From positions 1-64,000 of the forward strand of contig JAPDFW010000027.1 in the NCBI GenBank assembly GCA_028826165.1: a stretch of DNA of 64,000 nucleotides, read 5' to 3'. Position 1 is the first letter of the stretch; each line of letters begins with the position of its first letter. The translations under genes were made by a program, and so were the position numbers. The stretch comes from Anaeramoeba ignava. Lineage: Eukaryota; Metamonada; Anaeramoebidae. The notes below the pieces were generated by a model, which was not told where the DNA came from, did not search any database, and saw nothing but the letters and a program-made list of their open reading frames with translations. Shown here piece after piece: positions 54,865-64,000 of the stretch.

Positions 54865-56946
54865 TTATTTTTCATATCCTTTGTTTCTTTTAATTTTAAA
54901 AAGTCTTGAAGATCTAAAATGTGAAAAAAGATCTTGAGGAGTATCTTTATTTCTTAATTCATTTAGGAATTCCACAATTCCATAAGAATTATGCCAATAA
55001 GATCTGGGATTATAATAAATTGGATTATAAATTTTATTGTCAGGAGTTAAATCACAAAATTCCAAAGAAGTTAATTTTGAAAATTGTGGATCATAATTAA
55101 TTTCATTTCCTATAAGATAAAGTTTTTTGAGATGAGAAAATTCGAAAAAGTTTTTTGGAAGTTCTTTGATAAAACTAAATAAAATAAAATAAAATAAAAG
55201 AAAAGAAAAGAATAAGAAATGAAATTTTTGTTTGTGAATTTGATTTTGTAGTTTGTTACTTGTATGAGAGTGAGAGAATCTGTAAGTAACGAAGTTGTGT
55301 AATTTTTGGATTTACTTGTTGAATTTTGTTATGATCAAGAATTAATGATTCCAGATTGGGAAGTTGACAGATCTCATCAGAAATATTTGGGATGAGATTA
55401 AAGCTGAGATCAACAATGCGAAGATTACGAAGACTTCCAATATGAGCTGGCATAAGATTCAATTTATGTCCTCTTACATAAATTTGTTCCAAATTCGATA
55501 AATGCTTGATTCCTTGGGGAATAAGTCTAAAGTGACAAAAATCACTTTTGAGAATGGAAATTTGTTTGCAATCGAAGATGTGTCTTTCAAAACTTGAAGA
55601 AATATTGTTAAGTCCAAATTCAAAATGGGTTAAATTGGGAAATTGGTTGATACAAGAAATATTGGAAATGGGATTGGCAAAAATTTTGAGTGTTCGAAGA
55701 TTTGGAAAGTGCTGAGGAAGTTTGGGAAATTGTTTGCTGTCGAGTAGATTAAAACTGAGTTTCAAATGCAAAAGAGAAGGGAAAACTTGTTTTTCAACTG
55801 ATGTAAAAATCTCGTAAATAGAATTGCGACAAAGTGAAAGATATTCTAGTTTTGGGATATGAGAAAAAAAGTCAAGATCAAATACTTCAATCGCTTGTCT
55901 TTTAAGAACTAAGTGACGGAGAGAATGATCTAGTCCAAAATAATGTTCGGATGATCGAGGAAGACGAGGAATAGAATTATCGGTCAATTGGATCATCTCT
56001 AAATTTGGCATTTTGGAGATGTATCTGAACAAATTGGGTTGAGGAGAACACTCAAAGTTTTCAAGTCTTAATTTTTGGAGATTAGAAAGATAATGGAAAT
56101 TAGGCGGCAAAGTTAAAACTTGATTTGCGGAATTATAATAGCTTTTGGTATGCTTCAAACAAAGCGACTTAAGATTAACAGCATTAGAACAGAAAGAATC
56201 AGGAATATAATTGACACTAGAATTGCTAATTTTGAGTTTGATTAATTTTTCAAGTGGTTCAAAACTGTTTCTTTTAAGATCAGAAGGGAAAAAAAACCAA
56301 GGAGTTGAGATCCGATCAGAAACCTTGATTTTTTGTAATCCAAAAGTAAACAATTCCTCTGATTGATTAGGCTCAAAAAAACATCCTTTTAGATGCAATT
56401 TTTTTATAGGGACTTCTTCACTGAAAAAATTTTGATAAGAAGATAAATTTTGTTTTCGAGTTGATTGATGTGTGATTCGAATTGTTTTCAGATTGCGTAA
56501 TGAATTCTTAATGTGACTCAAAATAGATGAGAAAATAATTTTGGAGTTTCTAAATCCCACAAAATCTCTCAAAGTTATGTCTCGTGAAAACGAAAACCTC
56601 TTAAAAAGAGTGTTCATTTTTTTTTCGAATTTTGGATCTTTTTCATCGAGATGAATTGAGAACTTTTTCCAGATTTGTGGATCAAATGCCAACCAAAAAA
56701 ACCTATTTTAAAAAGTTATCATTTTTGATCTTTTGTTAAATTTTGATTGATTTTTTTTTTTCTTTTTTTTTGGAAATGAAACAAAATAAAATGAAAGGAG
56801 AAAAGAAATTACTGTTTATTTGCAAGTGATAATAAATATTTTTCTTTAGCATTTAAATAGGAAAAAATTTCAAGTAGTAATTCATTTGGAAGTTCTTCAA
56901 GCATCCAAGGAAGATCTGAGTCTCTTTTCTTAATAACAATTTCCAT
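54865..56946 (-). CDS. F-box/leucine-rich-repeat protein
   Basis: Minus-strand exons 56946-56813, 56702-55260 and 55174-54865 join in frame to 628 residues. The start is taken at MEIVIKKRDSDLPWMLEELP; the longer upstream frame is a Lys/Phe artefact of the leader. Residues about 13-60 are an F-box (LEELPNELLLEIFSYLNAKE ... FFWLAFDPQIWKKF). Residues about 100-560 contain some fifteen leucine-rich repeats of the L-x-x-L-x-L-x-x-N/L type, for example LRNLRIVDLSFNLIPNISDE and LPNLESLILDHNKI. F-box/LRR proteins bring substrates to SCF (Skp1-cullin-1) ubiquitin ligases; the substrate is unknown. The gene is divergently paired with the RNF213-like gene. Confidence 0.88.
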
Positions 56947-57084
56947 TAAAAAAAAAAGCAAAAATGAAAAGGAGAAAAATGAAAAAATGAAAAAGAAGAA
57001 AAAATAATTTTTTTTACACTTTTTTTTTCCTTTTTTTTTTTTCATTTTTTCATTTTTCTTTTTCATTTACTTTTTTAAAGAAAA
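56947..57084. promoter_or_regulatory. Divergent promoter, F-box/LRR and RNF213-like genes
   Basis: A 138-nt region with mirror-like strand asymmetry. The left half is purine-rich on plus (AAAAATGAAAAGGAGAAAAATG at its core, about 56960-57000). The right half is pyrimidine-rich (CCTTTTTTTTTTTTCATTTT and TTTCATTTTTC, about 57029-57066). Each sense strand therefore starts with TTTTTCATTTTT copies. Confidence 0.5.
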
Positions 57085-60000
57085 ATGCAAGAAATTAATT
57101 CAAATTTAAAAATAATTATGATTTGGTTATCAATACCAAAAAATCTTATTAAAAATTATCAAAAAACAAAAGTTTCAATAATTTTTTCAAATCCAAAAAA
57201 TAAAAAATTTGAAAAATTAATTCAACAAAGTGAAAAAACAAAAGAAATTTGGTTTTTACAATTCCCAATAAATTTTCAAGAATTAGAAAAAGAAAAAGAA
57301 AAAGAATATACCAAAAAAATCATTTTCTATTTCAAAATTAAAAATCAAAAAAATAGAAAAGAAAAAAAAATAAAATCATTTCAATATCAAATAATAATTG
57401 GAAATGATCAAAAAAATATTATTTTTGAATTCTTCCGATTTAAAGAAAAACCTCAAAAAAATGATTCAAATAAAATAATAAGCAAGCATATTAGAGATTC
57501 AGTTATTATAAATTTTATGGAATCAATAATTTTCCCAAAAAATCCAATTCAAAAAAAAGATATTTTATTTACTTGGCAAATAATTTTATCTTTATTTCAA
57601 AAAAAATATCCAAAAAATGATGAATTAAAAAAATGGTTAGAATCAAATTCTCAACTTGAAAATACACCTGAACAGAGAGTTTTGTTATTAAGTTTGTTAC
57701 ATTACACATTCAATCCTGAAATTGCTCAATCACTTTTGTTTCCTCAAGAAAATAATTTAGAAATAATTAAGGAAATAACAATTATTATATTTGATTTATT
57801 CAATACAAAATCTCAAGAAAATCAAAATTTTCAAGAAAGCTTTAAAAATTCAATTAATCAAATTTCAACTTCTAAAATGAATGAAAAAGAAAATATCAAA
57901 TTAATTCCTTATTTATTGATTTTTAAAAAACTTAATTTAATAATTCAACAAGAATTTACTTTCAAATCTTCTGAAGAATTATTTCATCAAATTATTATTT
58001 TATTAAATATTGCTTTATCTGACCAAAATTTACACAAATTTATCAATCAAAATTTATTCATTTCCATTTTTGGTCAAAATTATGAATTTAATCAAATTTG
58101 GGAGGAATTCATTATTAAATTAGTTTCTGGTATTGATTCTTACAAAGAAACAATGAACAATTTTTTCAAATCTTTATTTCCTGATCATATTTTCAAAATT
58201 TTTGCAAAAACTCAATTTTCAAACATTTCAAATTTTATTAAATTCTGGTTCTCATTTAATAAAAATTTTACACAAATTAATAAACAAAACAAATCTAATG
58301 AAAATTTACCAAATTTGGATAATGTATTTCTCAACAACTTTTCAATTCAAAGATTTATCCAATCAAACGAAGATTTCTCAAATTTAAGTAACTTTTCAAA
58401 TCAAGAAACAGTTTCACAATATAATGATTTATCGAAAGAATGCAAAGCCAAAATTACTTCATTTCTGAAAAAAACATATCAAAAAATTGATAAAAAATTG
58501 ATTATAGAATCCAAAAATATTCTTCAATTTATTCCATTTGATAATATCCAATTTCAAATTTGGAAAGAATTTTTCAAAATTAATGTTGAATCTCGAAAAA
58601 ATAAAGAATTTGAGTTTATTAAATTACTTCCAGATTTTATAAAAGAAAGTGAAGATCAACTCCAAAAAATATCTCTTACATTTAAATGGTATACAAATTT
58701 CAAAGAAGTAAATAAGAATTTTGAACCAAAAACCAATAAACTAACAAAATTATTGGAAGAATATATCAAACAATTAAATGAATTCAAAGAAAAAATTACT
58801 TCTGATAATTGTTCATATAAAGAATTTAAATTATTTACAAAATATAAAAATGAATATTTACAACTTTTTTATTCATTATCAAAAAAAGAAATTAAATTAA
58901 CTCAAAATGAAGAAAATTACACAAAAATTACTTGGAAACTTAAATTATTAGAAAATTTAATAGATTTTTATTTAGATAGATTTAAAGAACTTCCTCAAAT
59001 CAATTATAATAATATTCTTGATAAAATTAAACAAATTAAAGAATCAAATGAATCAATGGAAGATATTATTCAAATCTTTGATAATTTATCAATTGATTTC
59101 AATTTATTGGAATGGATTTATAATCTTCAATTATCAGAAACTTTTCAAAACATTTGGAATTCAAAAATTCAAAAACTCACAATAACAATTAATTTTGAAG
59201 ATATCAAAAACTATATTTCTGAATGTTCAAAGGAATGGAAAAAATTATACAAACAAATTAAAAAACTTGAAATTAAATTTTCAGAAATTGATTTTATTTT
59301 ACCAATACAACAAGACAAAAATTATCTTCTTAACGAAATTAAATTCTTTAACTCAAATTACCAACTTCAAAAAAATGAAGAAAATGAAGAAAATGAAGAA
59401 AATTTGAAAAAATATATTGAACTTAGAGAACAAATTTTCCATTTTTTCAGTTTTTGGAAATTTTGTGAAAATTTAAATTTTACAAATTATCAAAATATTT
59501 TCACAAATATTATTCAAGATTGGGGAAATTTAAAACTTTCTAAAATAAATCAAATAAGAAATAATTTAGAAGAAAAGATAATGATTAATTTCAATTTTCC
59601 TCTTCATTTATTTAGTCAATTAATTCCCATTAAATTTACTGAAAACAAATCTCAAAATTATATTTATCAAAATCAAAAATTTAAAGAAAAATTATTTAAT
59701 TTCTTAAAGAAACAAAAAAATGATGATATTTTTTATTCAAATATTCATCAAGATATTTCAGAAGATGAAAGACAAAAAGTTGCAATTATATATTTATTCA
59801 ATTTAAGGGAAAGAATAAAAAGTTATTTATATGAACCTGATTCTTCATCTTTTAAATCATTTATCAAACAAATTCAAAAAGAAGAAAAAAATTTTCAAAA
59901 AAATCCAAAAGAAATTTCATTTGAATTAATCCACAATCTTCTTCCAGAAATCAAAGAATTGATAAAAAATAGAAAAGAAACAACTCAATTAAATGCTAAA

Positions 60001-63000
60001 AAAAGTGTTAATGAGATATTTTGTAAAAAATCAGAATTCAAATTTCAAATATCTAAAAATCAAAAACAATTTTTTATTTGCCAAATTAAAATTAAAAATC
60101 AAAATCAAAATCAAAATCAAAATCAAAATCAAAATCAAAATCAAAATCAAAATCAAAATCAAAATCAAAATCAAAATCAAAATCAAATTGAAAATGAAAT
60201 TGAAAATCAAATTGAAAATCAAAATCAAAATCAAAATCAAAATCAAAATCAAATTCAAAATCAAATTCAAAATCAAATTCAAAATCAAAATCAAAATGAA
60301 AATCAAAATCAAAATCAAAATCAAAATCAAAATCAAAATCAAAATCAAAATCAAAATCAAATTGAAAATCAAATTGAAAATCAAATTGAAAATCAAAATC
60401 AAAATCAAAATCAAAAAGAAAATCAAAATCAAAATCAAAATCAAAAAGAAAATCAAAAAGAAAATCAAAATCAAAAAGAAAATCAAAAAGAAAATCAAAA
60501 AGAAAATCAAAAAGAAAATCAAAATCAAATCCAAAATTCAAAAAAAGAATTTTCATTTAATAATTTTCAAGAATTTTTTATAATCCTAAAAGATATTGAA
60601 TTGCAAAATAATTTATTTCAAATTGAAAAAGAAGAAGAAGAAAATACTATTGAAGCTATTCAATCCTTTTTAAATTCTTTTGAAATTATTCAAAAATGCA
60701 AAGAATTATTATTCAAACTTTCTTCAAAACTTCATTTTAATTATAAAGAAAATTATGAAAACAAAATAATTTTTGGAAAAAATGAAAATTATCAAAATAA
60801 ATTGGAAAAATATCGAAAAAAACTTGAAAAAGATTTAAAGAAGTGGAAGTTAGATTTAAAGGAAATATTTAAGAAATATTTTTATTTATCCTTTTTTTCA
60901 ACAAATCAAATTTTGGTTTTATTTCAATTTTTCAAATCAATATTTAAAGAAAAAGAAAAAGAAAAAGAAAAAGAAATTTCAGAAATATTAAAACTTTATT
61001 CAAAAAATTTATCAATTAATATTATCAAAAACAAATTAAAAACAATTCAAGATTTTAAAATTCAAACTTTAGCAGATAATTTAAATCAAATTTTAAAGGA
61101 AAATTTTGATAATCAAAGAATATTCATTTTGCCAAAAGAAGAATTGAATTATGTAACTTATAAATTAATAGAAAATAAGTTAATTAAACGTTTCAATCAA
61201 AAAAGTGGGAAAATTTCAAATCCAAAAATCTTTATTCATTCTTCAAAAACTGAATATGATGTTTATGATATTGTTTCTACAATTTATTTCATTTTTTCTC
61301 ATCAATTACCATTAAGAGAACAAATTCTAATTTGTGATAAACAAACAAAAAAAGATGATATTTCTAATTTTTTGAAAATTTATGAACTTTATAATTCAAA
61401 TGAATTTTCTCAAGAAAAAATAATTAATAATAATAATAATCCTTTTCTATTTTCATTGGTTCATGGAAATAGATTACCTAAAAAGAAACAAAGTTTCCTC
61501 ATCTCAAAAATTCAATCAATTAATTTTGAAACCAAATATCCATTAATTATTTTCTTTTCAGGAGAAGGGTTTCTATCTAAAAATTTGATTTATTCATTTC
61601 GTTCTGGATTAATTGAAAAGGGATATATTGAAGCATTAAATAATTATGATATATATCGCAAGTTTATTGAAATTAATTCATTTTCTAAACAACTTATTGT
61701 TTTTACTTCAAAATTTGCAGGAAATGGAAAAACATTTCAAATAAGGAAATGGTGTTATGAACAAAATCAAAATCCAAAAACAGATTTTAAATATCATAAT
61801 ATCACAATTACATCAGAAAAAAAATCAGAAATTATCAAAAAACTTAATGATTTTTCAAATATTATTTTAAATGAAAATTTAAAAGAAAAAATTTATATTC
61901 ATATTGAATTACCTTATTCTTCAAAAATTGAAATTTCAGATTATCTTTGGACTTTAATAATGTGGGGTTCAATCGAAAACAAAAAATATTTACCAAATAA
62001 TAATTTTGCATGGAACATTTCAAATAATGTAATTTTGATTTTTGAAATTCCAAGTTATAGAGTAGATGAACCAAAAAAAGATTTTATATTATTCCCTACA
62101 CTTAAATATTTGGAAGAAAAAAAATGCAAAGTTAAGAAAAAATTCTTTTCTTTTGATTATTATATTCCAACAAAAAATGGAGAAATATCAAAATATGAAG
62201 ATCAAGATTTAATTCATGTTTCTAATTTATTTGAATTTTATGAACAAAAATTTAAACTATTAGAAGGAAAAAAAAAAGAAAAAAGAATTGAAATGTTTAA
62301 TGATAAATCTTTACTTTATCAAAAGAAAATATTTGAATCAAGCTCAAAATTAATTTCAAAACATTTTAATACAGGAGAATTAACATTTAGATTATTATCA
62401 AATTTTTGGATGGTTTTGAAATATCATATTAATTTATTAATGGGTTATGAATATCTTGATCCAAAAATGGCAAAATATTTATTCCAAACTGAAGAAAAAG
62501 GTGAATTATTTCAAAAACAATTCATAGATTCTTATTTCCTTTCAGTTATTAAATTAATATATCGTTCATTTGATTGGACTAAATTATTGGATAATAATCT
62601 AATAGAATTAAAGGAATCATGTGAAATTTTTAAAGAAATACTTCCTTGGGAAAAAAGAGATTTATTTATTCTTATTCTTAAAATTTCAACCAAAAAAAAA
62701 GGAAATCAAGAAAAAGTTGAAAATTTAAAATATTTAAGTGGATTTAATCTTCTTGGAATAGATGAAAAAGAAATAAGGAGTTATTTTGATCCAGAGCTAC
62801 AACCAATATTAAAGGCAAATGGACTTAAATTTAATGAACCTCTTCCAAAATATTCCAAACTTAAAGATTATGAATTAGTATTTTCTTCATTCAAATCTTT
62901 ATCTTTATCTCCATCTCAAATTGAAATCGAAAATCTTATATCTTCTCATAAAGAAAACAATTCAAAATATGTATTAACGAATGATAATTTTTTGAAAATG

Positions 63001-63930
63001 ATATTTATTCAATATAAATTACTTTCAAATCTTCCTATTATTTTGATTGGAGAAACTGGATGTGGAAAAACATCATTAGTTGAATATTTATGTGAAACAA
63101 TTATGAAACAAAAATTAATTCTTTTCCTAGTTAATGGGAAAACCAAAAGAAAAGAAATTTATTCAATTATTGAAAATTCAGAAAAAGAAATTCAAAAAGA
63201 AGAAAAATTTATTATTATCTTCTTTGATGAATTCAACACAGCACCCAAAAAATGTTTAATTTTAATGAAATCTCTTTTTTTTGATAGAACTTTAAATGGA
63301 AAAATTATTTCTCCTCAAATTAAATTTATTGCAGCTGGAAATCCTTATAGATTAAGGAATAAAACAAAAATTGATGAAGATTTCTTAACTGATGAAGGAT
63401 TAATATTTGATTATGGAGAAAAACAAGGTGAAATGAAATTATTAAGACAAGAAGTTTATAGAGTTCATCAAATTTCTGATTCATTTTTTGATGATATTTT
63501 TGATTTTGGGAATTTAACACAACAAAAAGAACAAAAAGAACAAAAAACAGAAAAAACAGAAAAAACAGAAAAAACAGAAAAAACAGAAAAAACAGAAAAA
63601 CCTTATATAGAAAAAATAATCCAAAATTCTATTAATGAAATTAATTCAAAAAAATCATCAATTTTTATTGATTCAACAAAATTTACAAAATTATTTACAG
63701 AATTATTAGCTAAATCATTTAATTTTGTTCGATATCATTCAAATGATAAATTAAGTGCAGTTTCTTTAAGAGATTGTCCTAAAACACTCAAAATTTTTAA
63801 TTGGTTATTAACAGAAACAAATGTAGATTTCTTACTTCCATCAAAAACTACAATCAAAATCAAAAAATTATGGATTCATTTATTATATCATTATTCATTT
63901 CTTTTGGTTGTCAATTCAATTCAGATTTAA
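57085..63930 (+). CDS. RNF213-like giant AAA+ ATPase (N-terminal/central part)
   Basis: Single open frame of 2,281 residues from ATG; the 3' end is beyond the window. Residues 1-1000 are helical and Asn/Lys-rich without clear motifs, as in the RNF213 stalk. Residues about 1007-1150 are a Gln-Asn/Glu-Asn low-complexity insertion. An AAA-like module follows, with a P-loop-like FAGNGKT at 1544-1550 and LPYSSKIEISDYLWTLIMWG downstream. The next AAA unit has a canonical Walker A (GETGCGKTS from 1989) and Walker B (FIIIFFDEFN), then FIAAGNPYRLR, all highly similar to RNF213 AAA units. RNF213 is a dynein-like ATPase and E3 ubiquitin ligase acting on lipid droplets and intracellular pathogens in animals. 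The stop at 63930 looks like a one-base loss near 63903, since another frame continues (GCQFNSDLRLAYFKILYEKF) to the window end. The RING part is not in view. Confidence 0.85.
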   Translation: MQEINSNLKIIMIWLSIPKNLIKNYQKTKVSIIFSNPKNKKFEKLIQQSEKTKEIWFLQFPINFQELEKEKEKEYTKKIIFYFKIKNQKNRKEKKIKSFQYQIIIGNDQKNIIFEFFRFKEKPQKNDSNKIISKHIRDSVIINFMESIIFPKNPIQKKDILFTWQIILSLFQKKYPKNDELKKWLESNSQLENTPEQRVLLLSLLHYTFNPEIAQSLLFPQENNLEIIKEITIIIFDLFNTKSQENQNFQESFKNSINQISTSKMNEKENIKLIPYLLIFKKLNLIIQQEFTFKSSEELFHQIIILLNIALSDQNLHKFINQNLFISIFGQNYEFNQIWEEFIIKLVSGIDSYKETMNNFFKSLFPDHIFKIFAKTQFSNISNFIKFWFSFNKNFTQINKQNKSNENLPNLDNVFLNNFSIQRFIQSNEDFSNLSNFSNQETVSQYNDLSKECKAKITSFLKKTYQKIDKKLIIESKNILQFIPFDNIQFQIWKEFFKINVESRKNKEFEFIKLLPDFIKESEDQLQKISLTFKWYTNFKEVNKNFEPKTNKLTKLLEEYIKQLNEFKEKITSDNCSYKEFKLFTKYKNEYLQLFYSLSKKEIKLTQNEENYTKITWKLKLLENLIDFYLDRFKELPQINYNNILDKIKQIKESNESMEDIIQIFDNLSIDFNLLEWIYNLQLSETFQNIWNSKIQKLTITINFEDIKNYISECSKEWKKLYKQIKKLEIKFSEIDFILPIQQDKNYLLNEIKFFNSNYQLQKNEENEENEENLKKYIELREQIFHFFSFWKFCENLNFTNYQNIFTNIIQDWGNLKLSKINQIRNNLEEKIMINFNFPLHLFSQLIPIKFTENKSQNYIYQNQKFKEKLFNFLKKQKNDDIFYSNIHQDISEDERQKVAIIYLFNLRERIKSYLYEPDSSSFKSFIKQIQKEEKNFQKNPKEISFELIHNLLPEIKELIKNRKETTQLNAKKSVNEIFCKKSEFKFQISKNQKQFFICQIKIKNQNQNQNQNQNQNQNQNQNQNQNQNQNQNQIENEIENQIENQNQNQNQNQNQIQNQIQNQIQNQNQNENQNQNQNQNQNQNQNQNQNQIENQIENQIENQNQNQNQKENQNQNQNQKENQKENQNQKENQKENQKENQKENQNQIQNSKKEFSFNNFQEFFIILKDIELQNNLFQIEKEEEENTIEAIQSFLNSFEIIQKCKELLFKLSSKLHFNYKENYENKIIFGKNENYQNKLEKYRKKLEKDLKKWKLDLKEIFKKYFYLSFFSTNQILVLFQFFKSIFKEKEKEKEKEISEILKLYSKNLSINIIKNKLKTIQDFKIQTLADNLNQILKENFDNQRIFILPKEELNYVTYKLIENKLIKRFNQKSGKISNPKIFIHSSKTEYDVYDIVSTIYFIFSHQLPLREQILICDKQTKKDDISNFLKIYELYNSNEFSQEKIINNNNNPFLFSLVHGNRLPKKKQSFLISKIQSINFETKYPLIIFFSGEGFLSKNLIYSFRSGLIEKGYIEALNNYDIYRKFIEINSFSKQLIVFTSKFAGNGKTFQIRKWCYEQNQNPKTDFKYHNITITSEKKSEIIKKLNDFSNIILNENLKEKIYIHIELPYSSKIEISDYLWTLIMWGSIENKKYLPNNNFAWNISNNVILIFEIPSYRVDEPKKDFILFPTLKYLEEKKCKVKKKFFSFDYYIPTKNGEISKYEDQDLIHVSNLFEFYEQKFKLLEGKKKEKRIEMFNDKSLLYQKKIFESSSKLISKHFNTGELTFRLLSNFWMVLKYHINLLMGYEYLDPKMAKYLFQTEEKGELFQKQFIDSYFLSVIKLIYRSFDWTKLLDNNLIELKESCEIFKEILPWEKRDLFILILKISTKKKGNQEKVENLKYLSGFNLLGIDEKEIRSYFDPELQPILKANGLKFNEPLPKYSKLKDYELVFSSFKSLSLSPSQIEIENLISSHKENNSKYVLTNDNFLKMIFIQYKLLSNLPIILIGETGCGKTSLVEYLCETIMKQKLILFLVNGKTKRKEIYSIIENSEKEIQKEEKFIIIFFDEFNTAPKKCLILMKSLFFDRTLNGKIISPQIKFIAAGNPYRLRNKTKIDEDFLTDEGLIFDYGEKQGEMKLLRQEVYRVHQISDSFFDDIFDFGNLTQQKEQKEQKTEKTEKTEKTEKTEKTEKPYIEKIIQNSINEINSKKSSIFIDSTKFTKLFTELLAKSFNFVRYHSNDKLSAVSLRDCPKTLKIFNWLLTETNVDFLLPSKTTIKIKKLWIHLLYHYSFLLVVNSIQI
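60100..60540 (+). repeat. In-frame CAAAAT/GAAAAT microsatellite in RNF213-like gene
   Basis: About seventy hexamers, mainly CAAAAT with ATTGAAAAT, CAAATTCAA and AAAGAAAAT variants. They are read as Gln-Asn, Glu-Asn and Gln-Lys-Glu-Asn in the gene's frame. No stop occurs in this frame. Confidence 0.95.
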
Positions 63931-64000
63931 GATTAGCATATTTCAAAATTCTTTATGAAAAATTTTCCAAATTTTATAAGAAAAATGAAAATGAAAATAA

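Noticed and set aside
56947-57066. Upstream extension of the F-box protein (MKKKNEKMKKKKGKKK...)
   Set aside because: It is a purine-tract translation of the divergent promoter; the inner Met at 56946 starts normal sequence leading into the F-box.
1-64000. tRNA, rRNA or snRNA genes
   Set aside because: I looked for GC-richer short blocks with stem-forming potential and saw none outside MED13; a covariance-model scan would be the decisive check.

Overview
This is a very AT-rich eukaryotic nuclear window from a microbial protist. The evidence is spliced GT-AG introns, the standard genetic code, homologues of Mediator subunit MED13, GPI-anchor enzyme PIGO, a PUF protein, a Na+/H+ exchanger, TMEM128, OARD1 and RNF213, and BTB, kelch, ankyrin and F-box proteins. 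SBBP beta-propeller/Cys-rich proteins, tandem-BTB proteins and AAAATC/AAAATT microsatellites everywhere remind me of Anaeramoeba-type amoebae. That placement is an impression from gene style, not something demonstrated here. Exon models were built by hand; almost every one restores an intact reading frame across its introns, which is the main support for the splice sites given.

Layout. 0-1.6 kb: a large imperfect palindrome. 1.7-4.8 kb: an SBBP/Cys-rich protein with a decayed 5' part. 5.1-9.8 kb: a five-exon membrane protein with a 3.4 kb satellite intron. 10.1-19.6 kb, minus strand: a Na+/H+ exchanger and a tandem duplication holding an orphan copy of its first exon plus two MFS transporter copies, one frameshifted. 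19.7-21.0 kb: hexamer satellite. 21.1-26.1 kb: MED13 with a GC-richer large exon. 26.3-29.4 kb, minus: two tandem papain-like proteases, one frame-broken. 29.5-33.6 kb, minus: a 31-repeat ankyrin/BTB protein. 33.8-38.2 kb: a thiosulfate-transporter-like (YeeE/YedE, TsuA) gene with a 14-nt tandem duplication breaking its frame. 38.4-40.0 kb: kelch/BTB protein. 40.1-40.7 kb: TMEM128-like. 40.9-41.8 kb, minus: OARD1-like macrodomain. 42.0-44.4 kb: PH/coiled-coil protein. 45.2-49.3 kb: PIGO. 49.8-54.5 kb: eight-repeat PUF protein. 54.9-56.9 kb, minus: F-box/LRR protein. 57.1 kb to the end: RNF213-like giant AAA protein, cut by the window end.

The genes are mostly unrelated housekeeping or signalling functions; I see no operon-like pathway. 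What is special is the architecture. Introns and spacers are filled with short AT-rich tandem repeats, each intron with its own motif, and paralogous introns in fresh duplicates carry unrelated satellites. Most genes are preceded on their own sense strand by a pyrimidine tract containing TTTTCATTTTTT, which looks like a promoter element. Several single-base frameshifts could be real decay or assembly error; this cannot be settled from one sequence.
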